Assembly (NCBI RefSeq): GCF_021412625.1
Contig: NZ_JAKCFI010000004.1
Coordinates: 868,001-932,000, forward strand
Source of the DNA: Myxococcus stipitatus
GTDB taxonomy: Bacteria > Myxococcota > Myxococcia > Myxococcales > Myxococcaceae
Direction of reading: 5' to 3'
DNA length: 64,000 bases
The notes below the pieces were generated by a model. It worked only from the letters and a program-made list of their open reading frames with translations, searched no databases and was not told the DNA's origin. Below are positions 46,731 to 55,739 of this stretch, piece by piece; position 1 is the first letter of the stretch, and each line of letters begins with the position of its first letter. A program made the position numbers and the translations under genes.

Positions 46731-49157
46731 ATGTTGGAGACCCTCTGGCAGGACCTCCGTTACGGCGCGCGCATCCTCGTCCGCGGGCCGGGTTTCACGT
46801 TGGCCATCTTGCTGACGCTGGCGCTCGGCATTGGCGCGAACACCGCCATCTTCAGCGTCATCCACGGCGTGTTGCTGCGACCGCTTCCTTATGCGGATGG
46901 AGAGCGCCTGGTGCATCTCGAGCAGCCCGTGGCGCGGGCGGACCTCGAGAACGCGGGCTTCTCGCCGGTCGAGCTGGAGGACTACCGGCAACGCCTCACG
47001 CGTATCCAGGGGTTGGTGGAGTACCACTCCATGCCCTTCAACATCGTGGGCCACGGGGAGCCGCAGCGGGTCCAGACGGCCGTGGTGTCCGCTGGCTTCT
47101 TCGACACGCTGGGCGTCCGCCCACTGCTCGGCCGGGCGTTCCTCCCCGACGAGGAGAAGCCCGGGGCGGCGCCGGTGTTGATCCTCAGCCATGCGTACTG
47201 GCGACGCGCGCTCGGCGCGGACCCCACCATCGTGGGGAAGACCTTCACCATGAACGGGCGCACGCACACCGTCATCGGGGTGCTGCCTCCCGTCCCCCAG
47301 TACCCGGCGGAGAACGACGTGTACATGCCCGTCTCCGCCTGCCCGTTCCGTTCGGGGGAGCACTGGACCCATACCCGCGCCAGCCGCGGGCTCACCGTCC
47401 TGGGGCGGCTCGCTCCCGGCGTGTCGCTCGCGCAGGCTCGCGCCGAACTGGCGATGGTGGCGGCGGGGCTCCATCTCGCCCACCCCGAGGACTACCCCGC
47501 CACCGAGGGGTTCTCCGCCACCGCGTCCAGCATGCGGGACAGGCTCGTGGCCCGCGCGCGACCCACCTTGCTGCTCCTGTTCGCTACGGCCGTCTTCCTG
47601 CTGCTCGTCGTCTGCGCCAACGTCGCCAACCTCACCCTGGCGCGTCTGGCTCGTCGCGAGCACGAGCTCGCGGTCCGCGCCGCGGTGGGCGCCGGACGGG
47701 GGCGGCTCGTCAGGCAGCTGCTGACGGAACACCTGCTGCTGTCGCTCCTGGGAGGGCTGCTGGGGCTCGTCGTGGCGGTCGCGGGGATGGAGCTGCTCGT
47801 TCAATTCGTGGCGCGCTACACGTCGCGCGCGGTGGAGGTGGACGTGGGCGCTCCCATGCTCGTCATCAACCTCGGCCTGTCGCTCGGGACGGGGCTGGTG
47901 CTGTCACTGTTGCCCGCGCTTCCCGCGCGCACGGTGTTCGGTTCGGGGAGCCTGCGGGGCGCGGGGGCCTCACGGGTGAGCCCGCGCCTGCGAGGCTTCT
48001 TCATCGTCGCGCAGGTGGCCCTCTCGTGCGTGCTGCTGGTGGGGGCGGGATTGATGCTGCGCAGCATGGCGAGGCTCCATCGCGTGGACCCGGGGTTCGA
48101 CCCGGAGAACGTGCTCACCGCGCGGGTGGACCTGGGGTGGGACCGGTATCGCGAGGAGGACAAGGTCCGCGCCTTCGCCGAGCAGCTGGTGCCACGATTG
48201 GAAGGGCTGCCCGGGGTGTCCGCGGTCGGGATCGCCAACGACCTGCCACTCGGCGGCGGCAGCCCCTGGACGAGCACGCTCCAGGTCGAGGGCCAGGACG
48301 TGCTCGCGGGCCAGGTGCGTCCGCAGGCGGACCTGCGCAGCGCGACCCCCGGCTACTTCCGCGCGCTCGGAGTACCCCTGGTGACTGGACGCCTCTTCGA
48401 GCCCGGAGACGGTCCGGGGGCCGCTCAGGTCGTGGTGGTGAACCAGGCCTTCGCGCGCGCGTACTTCGCCGGAGAGGAGCCCCTGGGGCGGCGCATCTCG
48501 TTCGATGACGGGCGGAGCTGGGGGACGGTGGTGGGGGTTGTGGGGGACGTGCGAGAGCGCGGGCTCGGGGAGGAGCCGCCTCGCGAGGTGTATCTTCCCT
48601 TCGCGCTGCAGCCACTTCGCGACGTCCGACTGCTCGTGCGCACCCACGGGGTCCCGATGGCGCTCGCGCCGCGCCTGCGAGAGCTGGTGCACGAACTGGA
48701 TTCCGCGCAGCCCGTCACGGACGTGCGACCCCTTTCGAGCCTGAGGAACGAGTCGCTCGCGGCGCCACGCCTGGTGACGCTGCTCCTTGGCTTCATCGCG
48801 GTGCTCGCGCTGGTGCTGACCTGCACGGGGCTGTCGGGCGTGGTGGCCTTCTCCGTGAGCCAGCGGGTGCGCGAACTCGGCATCCGCCTGGCGCTCGGCG
48901 CCGAGCCCGCCAGCGTGCTCGGCCTGGTCCTTCGCCAGGGCATGGCCCTGGTGCTCGCCGGACTCGTGCTGGGGACGGTCGGTGCGCTCGGCCTGTCGTC
49001 GCTGATGGAGGGGTTGCTGTTCGGCGTGGAGCCGGCGGACCCCGTGACGCTCGTGGGGGTGGTGCTGCTGCTCGGCGGCACCGGCGCCGTGGCGTGCCTG
49101 ATACCCGCTGTGCGGGCCTCGCGGGTGGACCCGGCCATCGCGCTGCGGAGCACGTGA
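46731..49157 (+). CDS. ADOP-type duplicated ABC transporter permease
   Basis: This is an 808-aa ADOP permease lacking the prefix domain of the one at 8293. It starts LETLWQDLRYGARILVRGPGFTLAILLTLALGIGA. Two MacB/FtsX halves follow: periplasmic domain, VCANVANLTLARLARREHELAVRAAVGAG, a second first-helix region FFIVAQVALSCVLLVGAGLMLRSM, and the end VVAFSVSQRVRELGIRLALGAEP with YP-type helices and SRVDPAIALRS. A GGAGG site lies 7-8 nt before ATG 46731; ATG 46728 is also possible. No ATPase or PadR gene is adjacent. Transport substrate unknown. Confidence 0.9.
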   Translation: MLETLWQDLRYGARILVRGPGFTLAILLTLALGIGANTAIFSVIHGVLLRPLPYADGERLVHLEQPVARADLENAGFSPVELEDYRQRLTRIQGLVEYHSMPFNIVGHGEPQRVQTAVVSAGFFDTLGVRPLLGRAFLPDEEKPGAAPVLILSHAYWRRALGADPTIVGKTFTMNGRTHTVIGVLPPVPQYPAENDVYMPVSACPFRSGEHWTHTRASRGLTVLGRLAPGVSLAQARAELAMVAAGLHLAHPEDYPATEGFSATASSMRDRLVARARPTLLLLFATAVFLLLVVCANVANLTLARLARREHELAVRAAVGAGRGRLVRQLLTEHLLLSLLGGLLGLVVAVAGMELLVQFVARYTSRAVEVDVGAPMLVINLGLSLGTGLVLSLLPALPARTVFGSGSLRGAGASRVSPRLRGFFIVAQVALSCVLLVGAGLMLRSMARLHRVDPGFDPENVLTARVDLGWDRYREEDKVRAFAEQLVPRLEGLPGVSAVGIANDLPLGGGSPWTSTLQVEGQDVLAGQVRPQADLRSATPGYFRALGVPLVTGRLFEPGDGPGAAQVVVVNQAFARAYFAGEEPLGRRISFDDGRSWGTVVGVVGDVRERGLGEEPPREVYLPFALQPLRDVRLLVRTHGVPMALAPRLRELVHELDSAQPVTDVRPLSSLRNESLAAPRLVTLLLGFIAVLALVLTCTGLSGVVAFSVSQRVRELGIRLALGAEPASVLGLVLRQGMALVLAGLVLGTVGALGLSSLMEGLLFGVEPADPVTLVGVVLLLGGTGAVACLIPAVRASRVDPAIALRST

Positions 49158-49236
49158 GCGCCGGCCTGGCGGGTCTCTCACGGAGGGGACCGTGGACCGG
49201 GCCGCAAGGGCTACGATGCGGCCACGAGGGGTATAC

Positions 49237-50268
49237 ATGACCATGGCGATGCGACGGGTGGGGGTCCTCGGCTACGAGGGCGTGGAGGCCTTGGACCTCG
49301 TCGGACCCATGGAGGCGTTCGCGAAGGTCCAGACAGGCGGGCAGCGTCGCTATGACGTGTTGATGCTGGGGCTGCGCCCGGGGGAATTCCGGTCCGAGTC
49401 GGGGCTCGTCTTCAAGCCGCACCTGCGGCTGGAGGACGCACAGGGGATGGACACGCTCGTCATTCCCGGAGGGGCGGGCCTGCGGGAGCCGGGCGTGAAC
49501 GCGCAGGTGGTTCGCTGGCTCCTCGCCCATGGCCAGACGGTTCGACGGGTCGTCTCCGTCTGCACGGGCATCTATGCGCTCGCGGCCTCGGGGCTCCTCG
49601 ATGGTCGACGCGCGACCACGCACTGGCAGTTCGCGCGGGACGTCGCGGCGCGCTTTCCGAAGGTCCGCCTCGAACCGGATGCCTTGTTCATCAAGGACGG
49701 CTCGTTCTACACCTCCGCGGGCATCACCGCGGGCCTCGACCTGGCGCTCGCGCTCGTCGAAGAGGACCACGGGCCGCGCGCGGCCCTCACCGTGGCGCGC
49801 GACCTGGTGATGTACCTCAAGCGTCCCGGGGGGCAGGCCCAGTACTCCGAACCCCTGCGTTTCCAAGAGGAGAGCGGCGGGCGCTTCGGAGATTTGACCA
49901 GCTGGATGCTGATCAACCTCGCCAAGGACCTCTCCGTCGAGGCACTCGCTCGGCGTGCCTGCCTCAGCCCACGACACTTCGCCCGCCAGTTCCGCGCCGC
50001 CTTCGGGCGGACGCCTGCTGCCTACGTGGAGCAGCTCCGGTTGGAGGAGGCGCGTCGCAGGCTGGTGGAGGGCGATGGCGGCATCGAACAGGTGGCCCTC
50101 GCCGTGGGGTTCCAGAGCGCGGACGTCTTCCGCCGGGCCTTCGAGCGCCGCTTCGGCGTGGCACCAGGTGACTACCGTCGGGGCTTCGGCGCACGCGCGG
50201 AGCTCGCGCGGGGGACCCCGCCGGTGACGAGGCAGGGGAACCGAAGGGCCCTCCACCGGGCCCCGTGA
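49237..50268 (+). CDS. GlxA-type AraC regulator (DJ-1/PfpI domain plus HTH)
   Basis: This is a 343-aa regulator. Residues 1 to about 190 are a DJ-1/PfpI domain (VGVLGYEGVEALDLVGPMEAF, TLVIPGGAG, VVSVCTGIYALAASGLL with the conserved Cys, THWQFARD). Residues about 220-315 are an AraC HTH (LSVEALARRACLSPRHFARQFRAAFGRTPAAYVEQLRLEEARRRL; VALAVGFQSADVFRRAFERRFG). ATG 49237 follows GAGGGG; the GTG at 49192 is less likely. It sits between the ADOP permease and a lipoprotein gene, and its targets may be either. Confidence 0.9.
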   Translation: MTMAMRRVGVLGYEGVEALDLVGPMEAFAKVQTGGQRRYDVLMLGLRPGEFRSESGLVFKPHLRLEDAQGMDTLVIPGGAGLREPGVNAQVVRWLLAHGQTVRRVVSVCTGIYALAASGLLDGRRATTHWQFARDVAARFPKVRLEPDALFIKDGSFYTSAGITAGLDLALALVEEDHGPRAALTVARDLVMYLKRPGGQAQYSEPLRFQEESGGRFGDLTSWMLINLAKDLSVEALARRACLSPRHFARQFRAAFGRTPAAYVEQLRLEEARRRLVEGDGGIEQVALAVGFQSADVFRRAFERRFGVAPGDYRRGFGARAELARGTPPVTRQGNRRALHRAP

Positions 50269-50420
50269 CGGTCCGCGCGCTGAAGCTCCACTCCCAGTGC
50301 GGCGCCTCGGGAAATCGAAGGATGGGGGGATATGTCCCACGGGCCCCCGGCGTTCCTGGGATTGACGCGGCCAGGAGGTTCGAAGCCATCCTCCGGGACT
50401 CGCGGTTCCGGGAGGACGTG

Positions 50421-51854
50421 ATGCGACGGTTGGGGATGATGCTGGGGCTCCTGGGGTGCGTGGGCTGCGCCACCGCCACACGAGGAATCTCCACCCAGTA
50501 CAACCCGGAGACGGGGCGGTACGAGACCCCGACGCACGAACTCGTCTACCAGGTGCCCGTCGAGGACGCGTTGATGACGGTCCGGTACATCCTGGAGAAG
50601 AGCCGCATCGACGTGATGGAGAAGGAGGGGGGCCTGGAGATGTACTCCTCCTTCATTCCGGAGGTCGTCCCCCCCGAGCGCTACTACATCCTGGGAGAGC
50701 GGCTCGGGCCCCGGCAGGCCCTCGTCCGGGTCTTTCGCCTCAGGTACACGTCCGAGGGGGGCTACTCCGCGGATATCTCCGGTCGGCCCGGCCAGACGCT
50801 CGTGATGCCGGGCGTCCTGCCTGCGGCCTTCAACAACGTCCCCGGGCTGGAGGGCTACCGGCCGGCGCACGGCTACCGCGACTTGAGCATCGAGCAGAAG
50901 CTCCTGGAGCGGCTGGAGATGGCTCCCGCGCTGGAGCTGGTGGGGGGCAATCCGCCCTTGCCCATGCGCTCGGTGGTGATGGATGACCAGGGGGAGGAGG
51001 GTGGGGCCACCGCCGTCGTCCCCGCCCCCGCGTGTGGGGCACCCGTGGAGGGAGCCTCGTCCCTGTTCGTGGCCGGAGGCGTCGTGCTCGTGGCGGACCC
51101 GCTGGGCACGCAGGAGGTGCCGTCGGCGGCGCTGCGGATGTCGTGCGAGGCGACGGCCCGGGGACTGCCGGTGACGCTGGCGGTGTCCATCCCCGCCTCC
51201 GAGCAGCCGCTCCTCGACCGTTACCTCGCCAGCGGTGGCGGTTCCGCGGCCGTCCAGGAGCTCCTCTCGGGGAGTGGCTTCTGGCGCCGGCTGTACCAGG
51301 ACGGGCGCAGCAGCAGTGCCATGCTCTGGCTCGTCGAGCAGGTCCGCCGCCTGCGCGTCTCCGGAAAGGACGTGGCGGTGGTCGCCATCGACTCCGACAA
51401 GGCCCACGGCAACGAGCGCGAGGAGCAGATGTCCAAGCTGCTGCTGGCCGCCCAGGCGAAGCGCCCCGAGGCCTGGACGCTGGTGCTCACGGGCAGCGTC
51501 CACGCCCGCACCTCGGAGGTGAGCTGGGACGGGGACCTCGAGCCCATGGGCTCTCGCGTGGCCCGCGCCCTGTCGTCGGTGCGTGCCCTGGACGTGGGCT
51601 TCCAGCGCGGCACGCAGTACGCCTGCCGTTACGACGTCTGGGACGAGGACGTGGAGTGCAACGTCTTCGGCATCAGCCCGACGCTCGAGGCCCGGCAATC
51701 CTCCACGCGGGCCAATGGCCTGGAGCTCTTCACCTCCGAGCAGTCCCAGGGCTTCCAGGGCCGGCTCTACCTGGGCGCGCTGACAGCGTCGCTTCCTCCG
51801 CTCGCGCCGCCTCGCAAGGCCACCCCCGTCGACGAGGCGCCCGCCACGAAGTGA
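50421..51854 (+). CDS. Lipoprotein of unknown function with TraB/ChaN-like C-terminal half
   Basis: This is a 477-aa predicted lipoprotein: ATG 50421 after GGAGG, lipobox LGCVGC (Cys16). Residues about 30-190 are mixed (TQYNPETGRYETPTHELVYQVPV, DLSIEQKLLERLEM). Residues about 300-400 (VAVVAIDSDKAHGNEREEQMSKLL, WTLVLTGSVHART) resemble the hydrolase-like core of TraB/ChaN/EreA-related proteins, with a His in TGSVHA. Two Cys pairs occur (ACGAP, SCEAT, ACRYD, ECNVFG). I do not assign a reaction. Confidence 0.65.
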   Translation: MRRLGMMLGLLGCVGCATATRGISTQYNPETGRYETPTHELVYQVPVEDALMTVRYILEKSRIDVMEKEGGLEMYSSFIPEVVPPERYYILGERLGPRQALVRVFRLRYTSEGGYSADISGRPGQTLVMPGVLPAAFNNVPGLEGYRPAHGYRDLSIEQKLLERLEMAPALELVGGNPPLPMRSVVMDDQGEEGGATAVVPAPACGAPVEGASSLFVAGGVVLVADPLGTQEVPSAALRMSCEATARGLPVTLAVSIPASEQPLLDRYLASGGGSAAVQELLSGSGFWRRLYQDGRSSSAMLWLVEQVRRLRVSGKDVAVVAIDSDKAHGNEREEQMSKLLLAAQAKRPEAWTLVLTGSVHARTSEVSWDGDLEPMGSRVARALSSVRALDVGFQRGTQYACRYDVWDEDVECNVFGISPTLEARQSSTRANGLELFTSEQSQGFQGRLYLGALTASLPPLAPPRKATPVDEAPATK

Positions 51855-51856
51855 CG

Positions 51857-51888
51857 CCTCCGCCGGAACGCGCCAGGCGCCACGGAGG
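51857..51888. terminator. Hairpin between convergent genes
   Basis: CCTCCG (51857-51862) pairs with CGGAGG (51883-51888), with partial pairing inside. A weak bidirectional candidate. Confidence 0.4.
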
Positions 51889-51902
51889 TCGAGTCCGGGA
51901 CC

Positions 51903-52829
51903 TCACGTCGCGCCCAGCGACTCCCGAATGCGCGCGATGTCGCGGGACGGAGGGGCGCCGAACATCCGGCTGTACTCGCGACTGAACTGGGACGGGCTCT
52001 CGTAACCCACGGAGTGTCCCGCCATCGCCGCATCCATGGTCTGCGCGAGCATCAGGCGCCGTGCCTCCTGCAGCCGCAGCTGCTTCTGGTATTGCAGCGG
52101 GCTCATCGACGTGACGGATTTGAAGTGGTGGTGAAGCGCGGACGGGCTCATGTGCACCGTGCGCGCGAGTTGTTCGATGCGCATGGGCGCGGCGTAGTGT
52201 TCCTTGATCCAGTGGATGGCGCGGGTGACGGAGTGCAGGCGGCTGTCCGCCATGGCGATCCTCCGCAGCCTCGAGGTGTTGTCACCGGACAGCAGGCGGT
52301 AGAGGATTTCGCGGATGACGAGCGGCGCCAGCACGGGGATGTCGCGTGGCGTGTCCAACAGCCGCACGAGCCGCGTCGTCGCATCCAGCAGGGGCGTGCC
52401 CACCGGGCCCAGCGCCAGTCCTCGGGCCAGCTCGCTGGCGGCGGGCGCTTCCAGCTCCGCCTCCATCATCATGTCTCCCAGCTGACCGGGCTCCAGGTCC
52501 AACCGGAGGCAGAGGTAGGGCTGGTCGGGGGACGCCTCGATGATCTGTCCCGTGACGGGGAGGTCCACGGACGCGACGAGGCACTGGTCCGGCCCATAGA
52601 CATAGAGCTCGTCCGCGAGCAGCACCTGCTTGCGGCCCTGCGCGACGATGCACAGCGCGGGGGCGTGCAGCGCGTGGAGCGGGGTGGAGGGCTCCGAAGC
52701 GCGGATGAGGACCAGCCGGGGGATGGCCGTCGGGTGGATGCCGTCCGTGGGCGTATGGCGCTTCAGCAGGGTCGCCAGCGCGTCCAGGTCCGGACTCGCG
52801 AGGGTCGCTGGGGGGCGGGCGGTCGTCAT
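51903..52829 (-). CDS. AraC-family transcriptional regulator
   Basis: This is a 308-aa regulator with an AraC_N (YqhC-like) ligand-binding domain at about 20-190 (LHALHAPALCIVAQGRKQVLLADELYVYGPDQCLVASVDLPV) and a C-terminal double HTH (MRIEQLARTVHMSPSALHHHFKSVTSMSPLQYQKQLRLQEARRLML; AMAGHSVGYESPSQFSREYSRMFGAPPSRDI). Proteins of this type commonly control an adjacent, divergent oxidoreductase. The SDR at 52986 fits that pattern. Confidence 0.92.
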   Translation of the reverse strand: MTTARPPATLASPDLDALATLLKRHTPTDGIHPTAIPRLVLIRASEPSTPLHALHAPALCIVAQGRKQVLLADELYVYGPDQCLVASVDLPVTGQIIEASPDQPYLCLRLDLEPGQLGDMMMEAELEAPAASELARGLALGPVGTPLLDATTRLVRLLDTPRDIPVLAPLVIREILYRLLSGDNTSRLRRIAMADSRLHSVTRAIHWIKEHYAAPMRIEQLARTVHMSPSALHHHFKSVTSMSPLQYQKQLRLQEARRLMLAQTMDAAMAGHSVGYESPSQFSREYSRMFGAPPSRDIARIRESLGAT

Positions 52830-52940
52830 GCCGTCTCAGTCTAATTCCGCCGGACCGGGAGCGCTCGTGCAGGAATGGGCAAGGACCGGCGAGCATCCGG
52901 ATACCGCCTCCGAGCCGGGTGTTGAGAGGGTGCGCATGTC

Positions 52941-52963
52941 CCCGGTGCCCCATGGGTACCGGG
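52941..52963. promoter_or_regulatory. Inverted repeat in AraC/SDR promoter region
   Basis: CCCGGT (52941-52946) and ACCGGG (52958-52963) flank the palindrome CCCATGGG, 22 bp before the SDR start. It may be the AraC regulator's site, or a hairpin near the ribosome site. Confidence 0.4.
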
Positions 52964-52985
52964 CCAATCACGCGAGGACATGCAC

Positions 52986-53726
52986 ATGGCGACGAACATC
53001 CAGGGCAAGGTGGTGGCCATCACCGGAGCAAGCAGCGGTATCGGCGAGGCGACGGCTCGTCTGCTCGCCCAGCAGGGCGCGAAGGTGGTGCTGGGCGCGC
53101 GCCGTGAGGAGCGACTGGTCGCGCTGGCCGCGGAGCTGAAGGCCGCGGGCGGCGATGCGCGAGCGCGCGCGGTGGACGTGACGCGGCGGGAGGACGTGGA
53201 GCGCTTCGTGGACTTCACGCTGAAGGAGTTCGGTCGGCTGGACGTCCTCGTCAACAACGCGGGCGTGATGCCGTTGTCGCTGCTGGAGCGGTTGAAGGTG
53301 GACGAGTGGGACCGGATGATCGACGTGAACATCCGTGGTGTGCTGCATGGCATCGCGGCGGCCCTGCCGGTGATGAAGCGGCAGAAGGCGGGGCAGTTCA
53401 TCAACCTGTCCTCCATTGGCGGTCATGCGGTGAGCCCGACGGCGGCGGTCTACTGCGCCACGAAGTTCGCGGTGCTGGCCATCTCGGAGGGGCTGCGCCA
53501 GGAGGTCGGCGGGGACCTCCGCGTGACGGTCATCTCTCCGGGCGTCACGACGTCGGAGCTGGCGGAGAGCATCAGCGACGCGAACGCGCGCGACGTGATG
53601 CGCGAGTTCCGCAAGGTCGCCATCCCCGCGGAGGCCGTCGCGCGCTCCATCAGCTACGCCATCAGCCAGCCCGCGGACGTCGACGTCAGTGAAATCATCA
53701 TCCGTCCCACCGCGAGCCCTTACTGA
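52986..53726 (+). CDS. Short-chain dehydrogenase/reductase (SDR)
   Basis: This is a 246-aa classical SDR with TGASSGIG cofactor loop, [17 protein letters not shown], catalytic Ser in LSSIGG, Tyr and Lys in YCATK, and the segment [16 protein letters not shown] 52986 is 9 nt after GAGG; ATG 52980 is only 3 nt after it and so less likely. It is probably regulated by the divergent AraC protein. The substrate is unknown; the sequence is like the many SDRs annotated as clavaldehyde or 3-oxoacyl reductase-like. Confidence 0.92.
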   Translation: MATNIQGKVVAITGASSGIGEATARLLAQQGAKVVLGARREERLVALAAELKAAGGDARARAVDVTRREDVERFVDFTLKEFGRLDVLVNNAGVMPLSLLERLKVDEWDRMIDVNIRGVLHGIAAALPVMKRQKAGQFINLSSIGGHAVSPTAAVYCATKFAVLAISEGLRQEVGGDLRVTVISPGVTTSELAESISDANARDVMREFRKVAIPAEAVARSISYAISQPADVDVSEIIIRPTASPY

Positions 53727-53738
53727 GCCACGCGCACG

Positions 53739-53760
53739 GGCCGCGGCGCTGGCCGCGGTC
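53739..53760. terminator. Hairpin after SDR gene
   Basis: CCGCGGC (53741-53747) pairs with GCCGCGG (53752-53758), with weaker outer pairs. It lies between convergent genes. Confidence 0.5.
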
Positions 53761-53842
53761 CAGCGGCTCGAGGAACACCTCCGGGCTGGCGGCGGCACGG
53801 GCCGCGCGGGGCTTCATGGGGCCTCCGCGCCGCGCGTCGTGA

Positions 53843-54250
53843 CTACAGGCAGGTCGCCGGGTCCTTGCAGGAGTACGTCAGATAGAACGTCGCGTGATAA
53901 GCCCCGCTCGGAGCGCGCTCACAGAGCCCTTCTTGCTCCACGGCGTTGCAATATCCCGCGGGACATGCGGCCGTGGCCTTGGCCAGGGCCTGATCGCGCG
54001 CCGTCTCCATGGCGCGCTCGCATCGCAGCGAACTGGTGGCCGCGCCAGAGGCGGTGTAGCGGGTGGTGCCACAGAGACAGGTCGCGTCCGCGGAGCGCTG
54101 ACATCCGTTGGCCTCGGCGCAGACCCTCGCCGCCCCGACTTCGAGGGGCTCGAGCGTGTCTTCGCTCGGGTCTCCCCCGTTGCATGCCGCCAGCACGGAA
54201 ACAACCAACGCGAGTCCACGACGCCAGCGTCCATCGAAGTGTCTGGGCAT
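53843..54250 (-). CDS. Small Cys-rich lipoprotein
   Basis: This is a 135-aa predicted lipoprotein with lipobox VLAAC at about Cys23. The mature part has many further cysteines (VCAEANGC, CLCGTT, LRCER, ACPAGYC, LCERA, YSCKDPATC), enough for several disulfides. ATG 54250 starts a basic n-region (MPRHFDGRWRRG) and hydrophobic core. It is divergent from the C58 protease gene (178 bp between them). I do not recognise the family. Confidence 0.68.
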   Translation of the reverse strand: MPRHFDGRWRRGLALVVSVLAACNGGDPSEDTLEPLEVGAARVCAEANGCQRSADATCLCGTTRYTASGAATSSLRCERAMETARDQALAKATAACPAGYCNAVEQEGLCERAPSGAYHATFYLTYSCKDPATCL

Positions 54251-54428
54251 CCGCCGGACGCTACCGGCCTGGGGGGACCGTCTCCATCGTGGGAATCCGC
54301 AGCGCGCCGTCGCCCTGACCGGAAGCGGGGGAGGGGGAGTCGAGGGGGGCCGGGTTGGCGCCCGTGCGGGCCACCTCCTATGCTTCGAGCAGACTCTCGA
54401 GCTGTTCGTCGCCCCCTCCCGAGGACCC

Positions 54429-55637
54429 ATGGCTCCCACGAACGTCAATAACAAGCCGACCGTCTTCACTCCCCCTCGCGCGACCCAGTCGCGGCCCGCC
54501 GCGACCAATACCGCGGACACGCAGAACGCGCAGGCGACCCCGTCGACGGTGACGACCCAGGAGACGAAGGGGGCGGAGTCGACGGCGCCGGCCAAGAAGG
54601 ACGCGTACGCCGGCAAGAAGGAGTCCGCGGCGCAGGCGGGCAAACCGCAGCTGGAGTCGACCCTCGACCATCCCACCGTGGGGCTCAACAAGGCGACGCC
54701 GAAGCCCGCGACCCTCCAGCGGCGCGACAGCGTGGACCTGGCGAAGTTCCAGCAGGGCGCGGAGGAGATGCGCCGCACCCTGAATCCCCAGACGCGCATC
54801 GACCCTTCGCCGCACATCCAGAAGATCTGCAACGCCATCAACAAGCAGGTCCCCAACGCGAAGGTGCTGCACTACATCGACCAGAGCAGCAACCCCATCA
54901 TGGCCAACCCCGAGGTCAAGGCGGCCTTCTCCGAGGGCTCCGAGGGGGTTTGCAGCTACATGACCACCCAGTGGATCCGCATGAACGAGGCCGCGCCGAG
55001 CCAGGCCAAGGCCGTGGAGGATTTCTCCCAGCTGGTGGAGTTCAAGTTCGGCAACCTCATCATCGGCCAGCAGAAAGAGGCGGAGATGATCACCAAGCTC
55101 AAGAGCGAGCTGGTGACCAACATCAACACCGAGATCGCGCAAGCCAAGAAGCTGGATGCCGAGTTGAAGACGGTGCTCAAGGACAAGGGCGAATCCGCGC
55201 CCGAGGTGCAGAATCTCGTCGGCTCGCTCCAGACCGTCTACGGCAAGCTGGACAAGCTCGAGAAGGACCTCGATGACGTGAACAATCACATGCGGCGTGG
55301 AGAGCTGATCCACAAGGGGACCATCGGCGAACTCGCCAAGAACCTGGAGTCGACGCCGCTGCCCAACGGGTACTACCGCCTGAGCATGACGCCGAAGAAG
55401 GACTCGAACTGGGATGGAGACGAGTCCGGGCACGTGGTGGGGATGCACAAGACGGACACCACCTGCCGGTTCATGGACGCGAACACCGCCGAGTGGGAGG
55501 TGCCCAATCCCTCCGACTTGAACAAGATCGCGAACGAGCACGTGAAGAAGATGTACACGTCCAGCTTCTTCGCCTCGTCCGGGAGTGGCTTCAACGCCGG
55601 GGACTACGAGCTGCGCCGCGTCTCCACGACGCCCTAG
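54429..55637 (+). CDS. YopT/AvrPphB-like (peptidase C58) cysteine protease
   Basis: This is a 402-aa protein without a signal peptide. Residues 1 to about 100 are Thr/Ala/Gln/Pro-rich and likely disordered, like an export region. The catalytic residues of the C58 family fit: Cys175 in SEGVCSYMTTQWIRM (family GxCxxLxxxW), His335 in DESGHVVGMH and Asp350 in FMDANTAEWEV (family FFDPNxGE). The His-Asp spacing of 15 equals that of AvrPphB. Between Cys and His lies a charged helical insert (about 215-300) longer than usual. Known relatives are type III effectors that cut prenylated or acylated host proteins. It probably attacks prey or rivals, but the delivery route is unknown. Confidence 0.75.
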   Translation: MAPTNVNNKPTVFTPPRATQSRPAATNTADTQNAQATPSTVTTQETKGAESTAPAKKDAYAGKKESAAQAGKPQLESTLDHPTVGLNKATPKPATLQRRDSVDLAKFQQGAEEMRRTLNPQTRIDPSPHIQKICNAINKQVPNAKVLHYIDQSSNPIMANPEVKAAFSEGSEGVCSYMTTQWIRMNEAAPSQAKAVEDFSQLVEFKFGNLIIGQQKEAEMITKLKSELVTNINTEIAQAKKLDAELKTVLKDKGESAPEVQNLVGSLQTVYGKLDKLEKDLDDVNNHMRRGELIHKGTIGELAKNLESTPLPNGYYRLSMTPKKDSNWDGDESGHVVGMHKTDTTCRFMDANTAEWEVPNPSDLNKIANEHVKKMYTSSFFASSGSGFNAGDYELRRVSTTP

Positions 55638-55653
55638 CGCCCGGGGCTTCGGC

Positions 55654-55675
55654 GCGCGCACGTGCTCGTGCGCGC
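55654..55675. terminator. Hairpin, 9-bp perfect stem, TGCT loop
   Basis: GCGCGCACG (55654-55662) pairs with CGTGCGCGC (55667-55675), 17 bp past the C58 protease stop and before the convergent reductase. It is probably bidirectional. Confidence 0.65.
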
Positions 55676-55739
55676 AGGTCCTCCTCGCTCCAGCCCCGTG
55701 GGCGACCCCCACCGGTACCGTTCCCGGAGTCGCCGAGGC

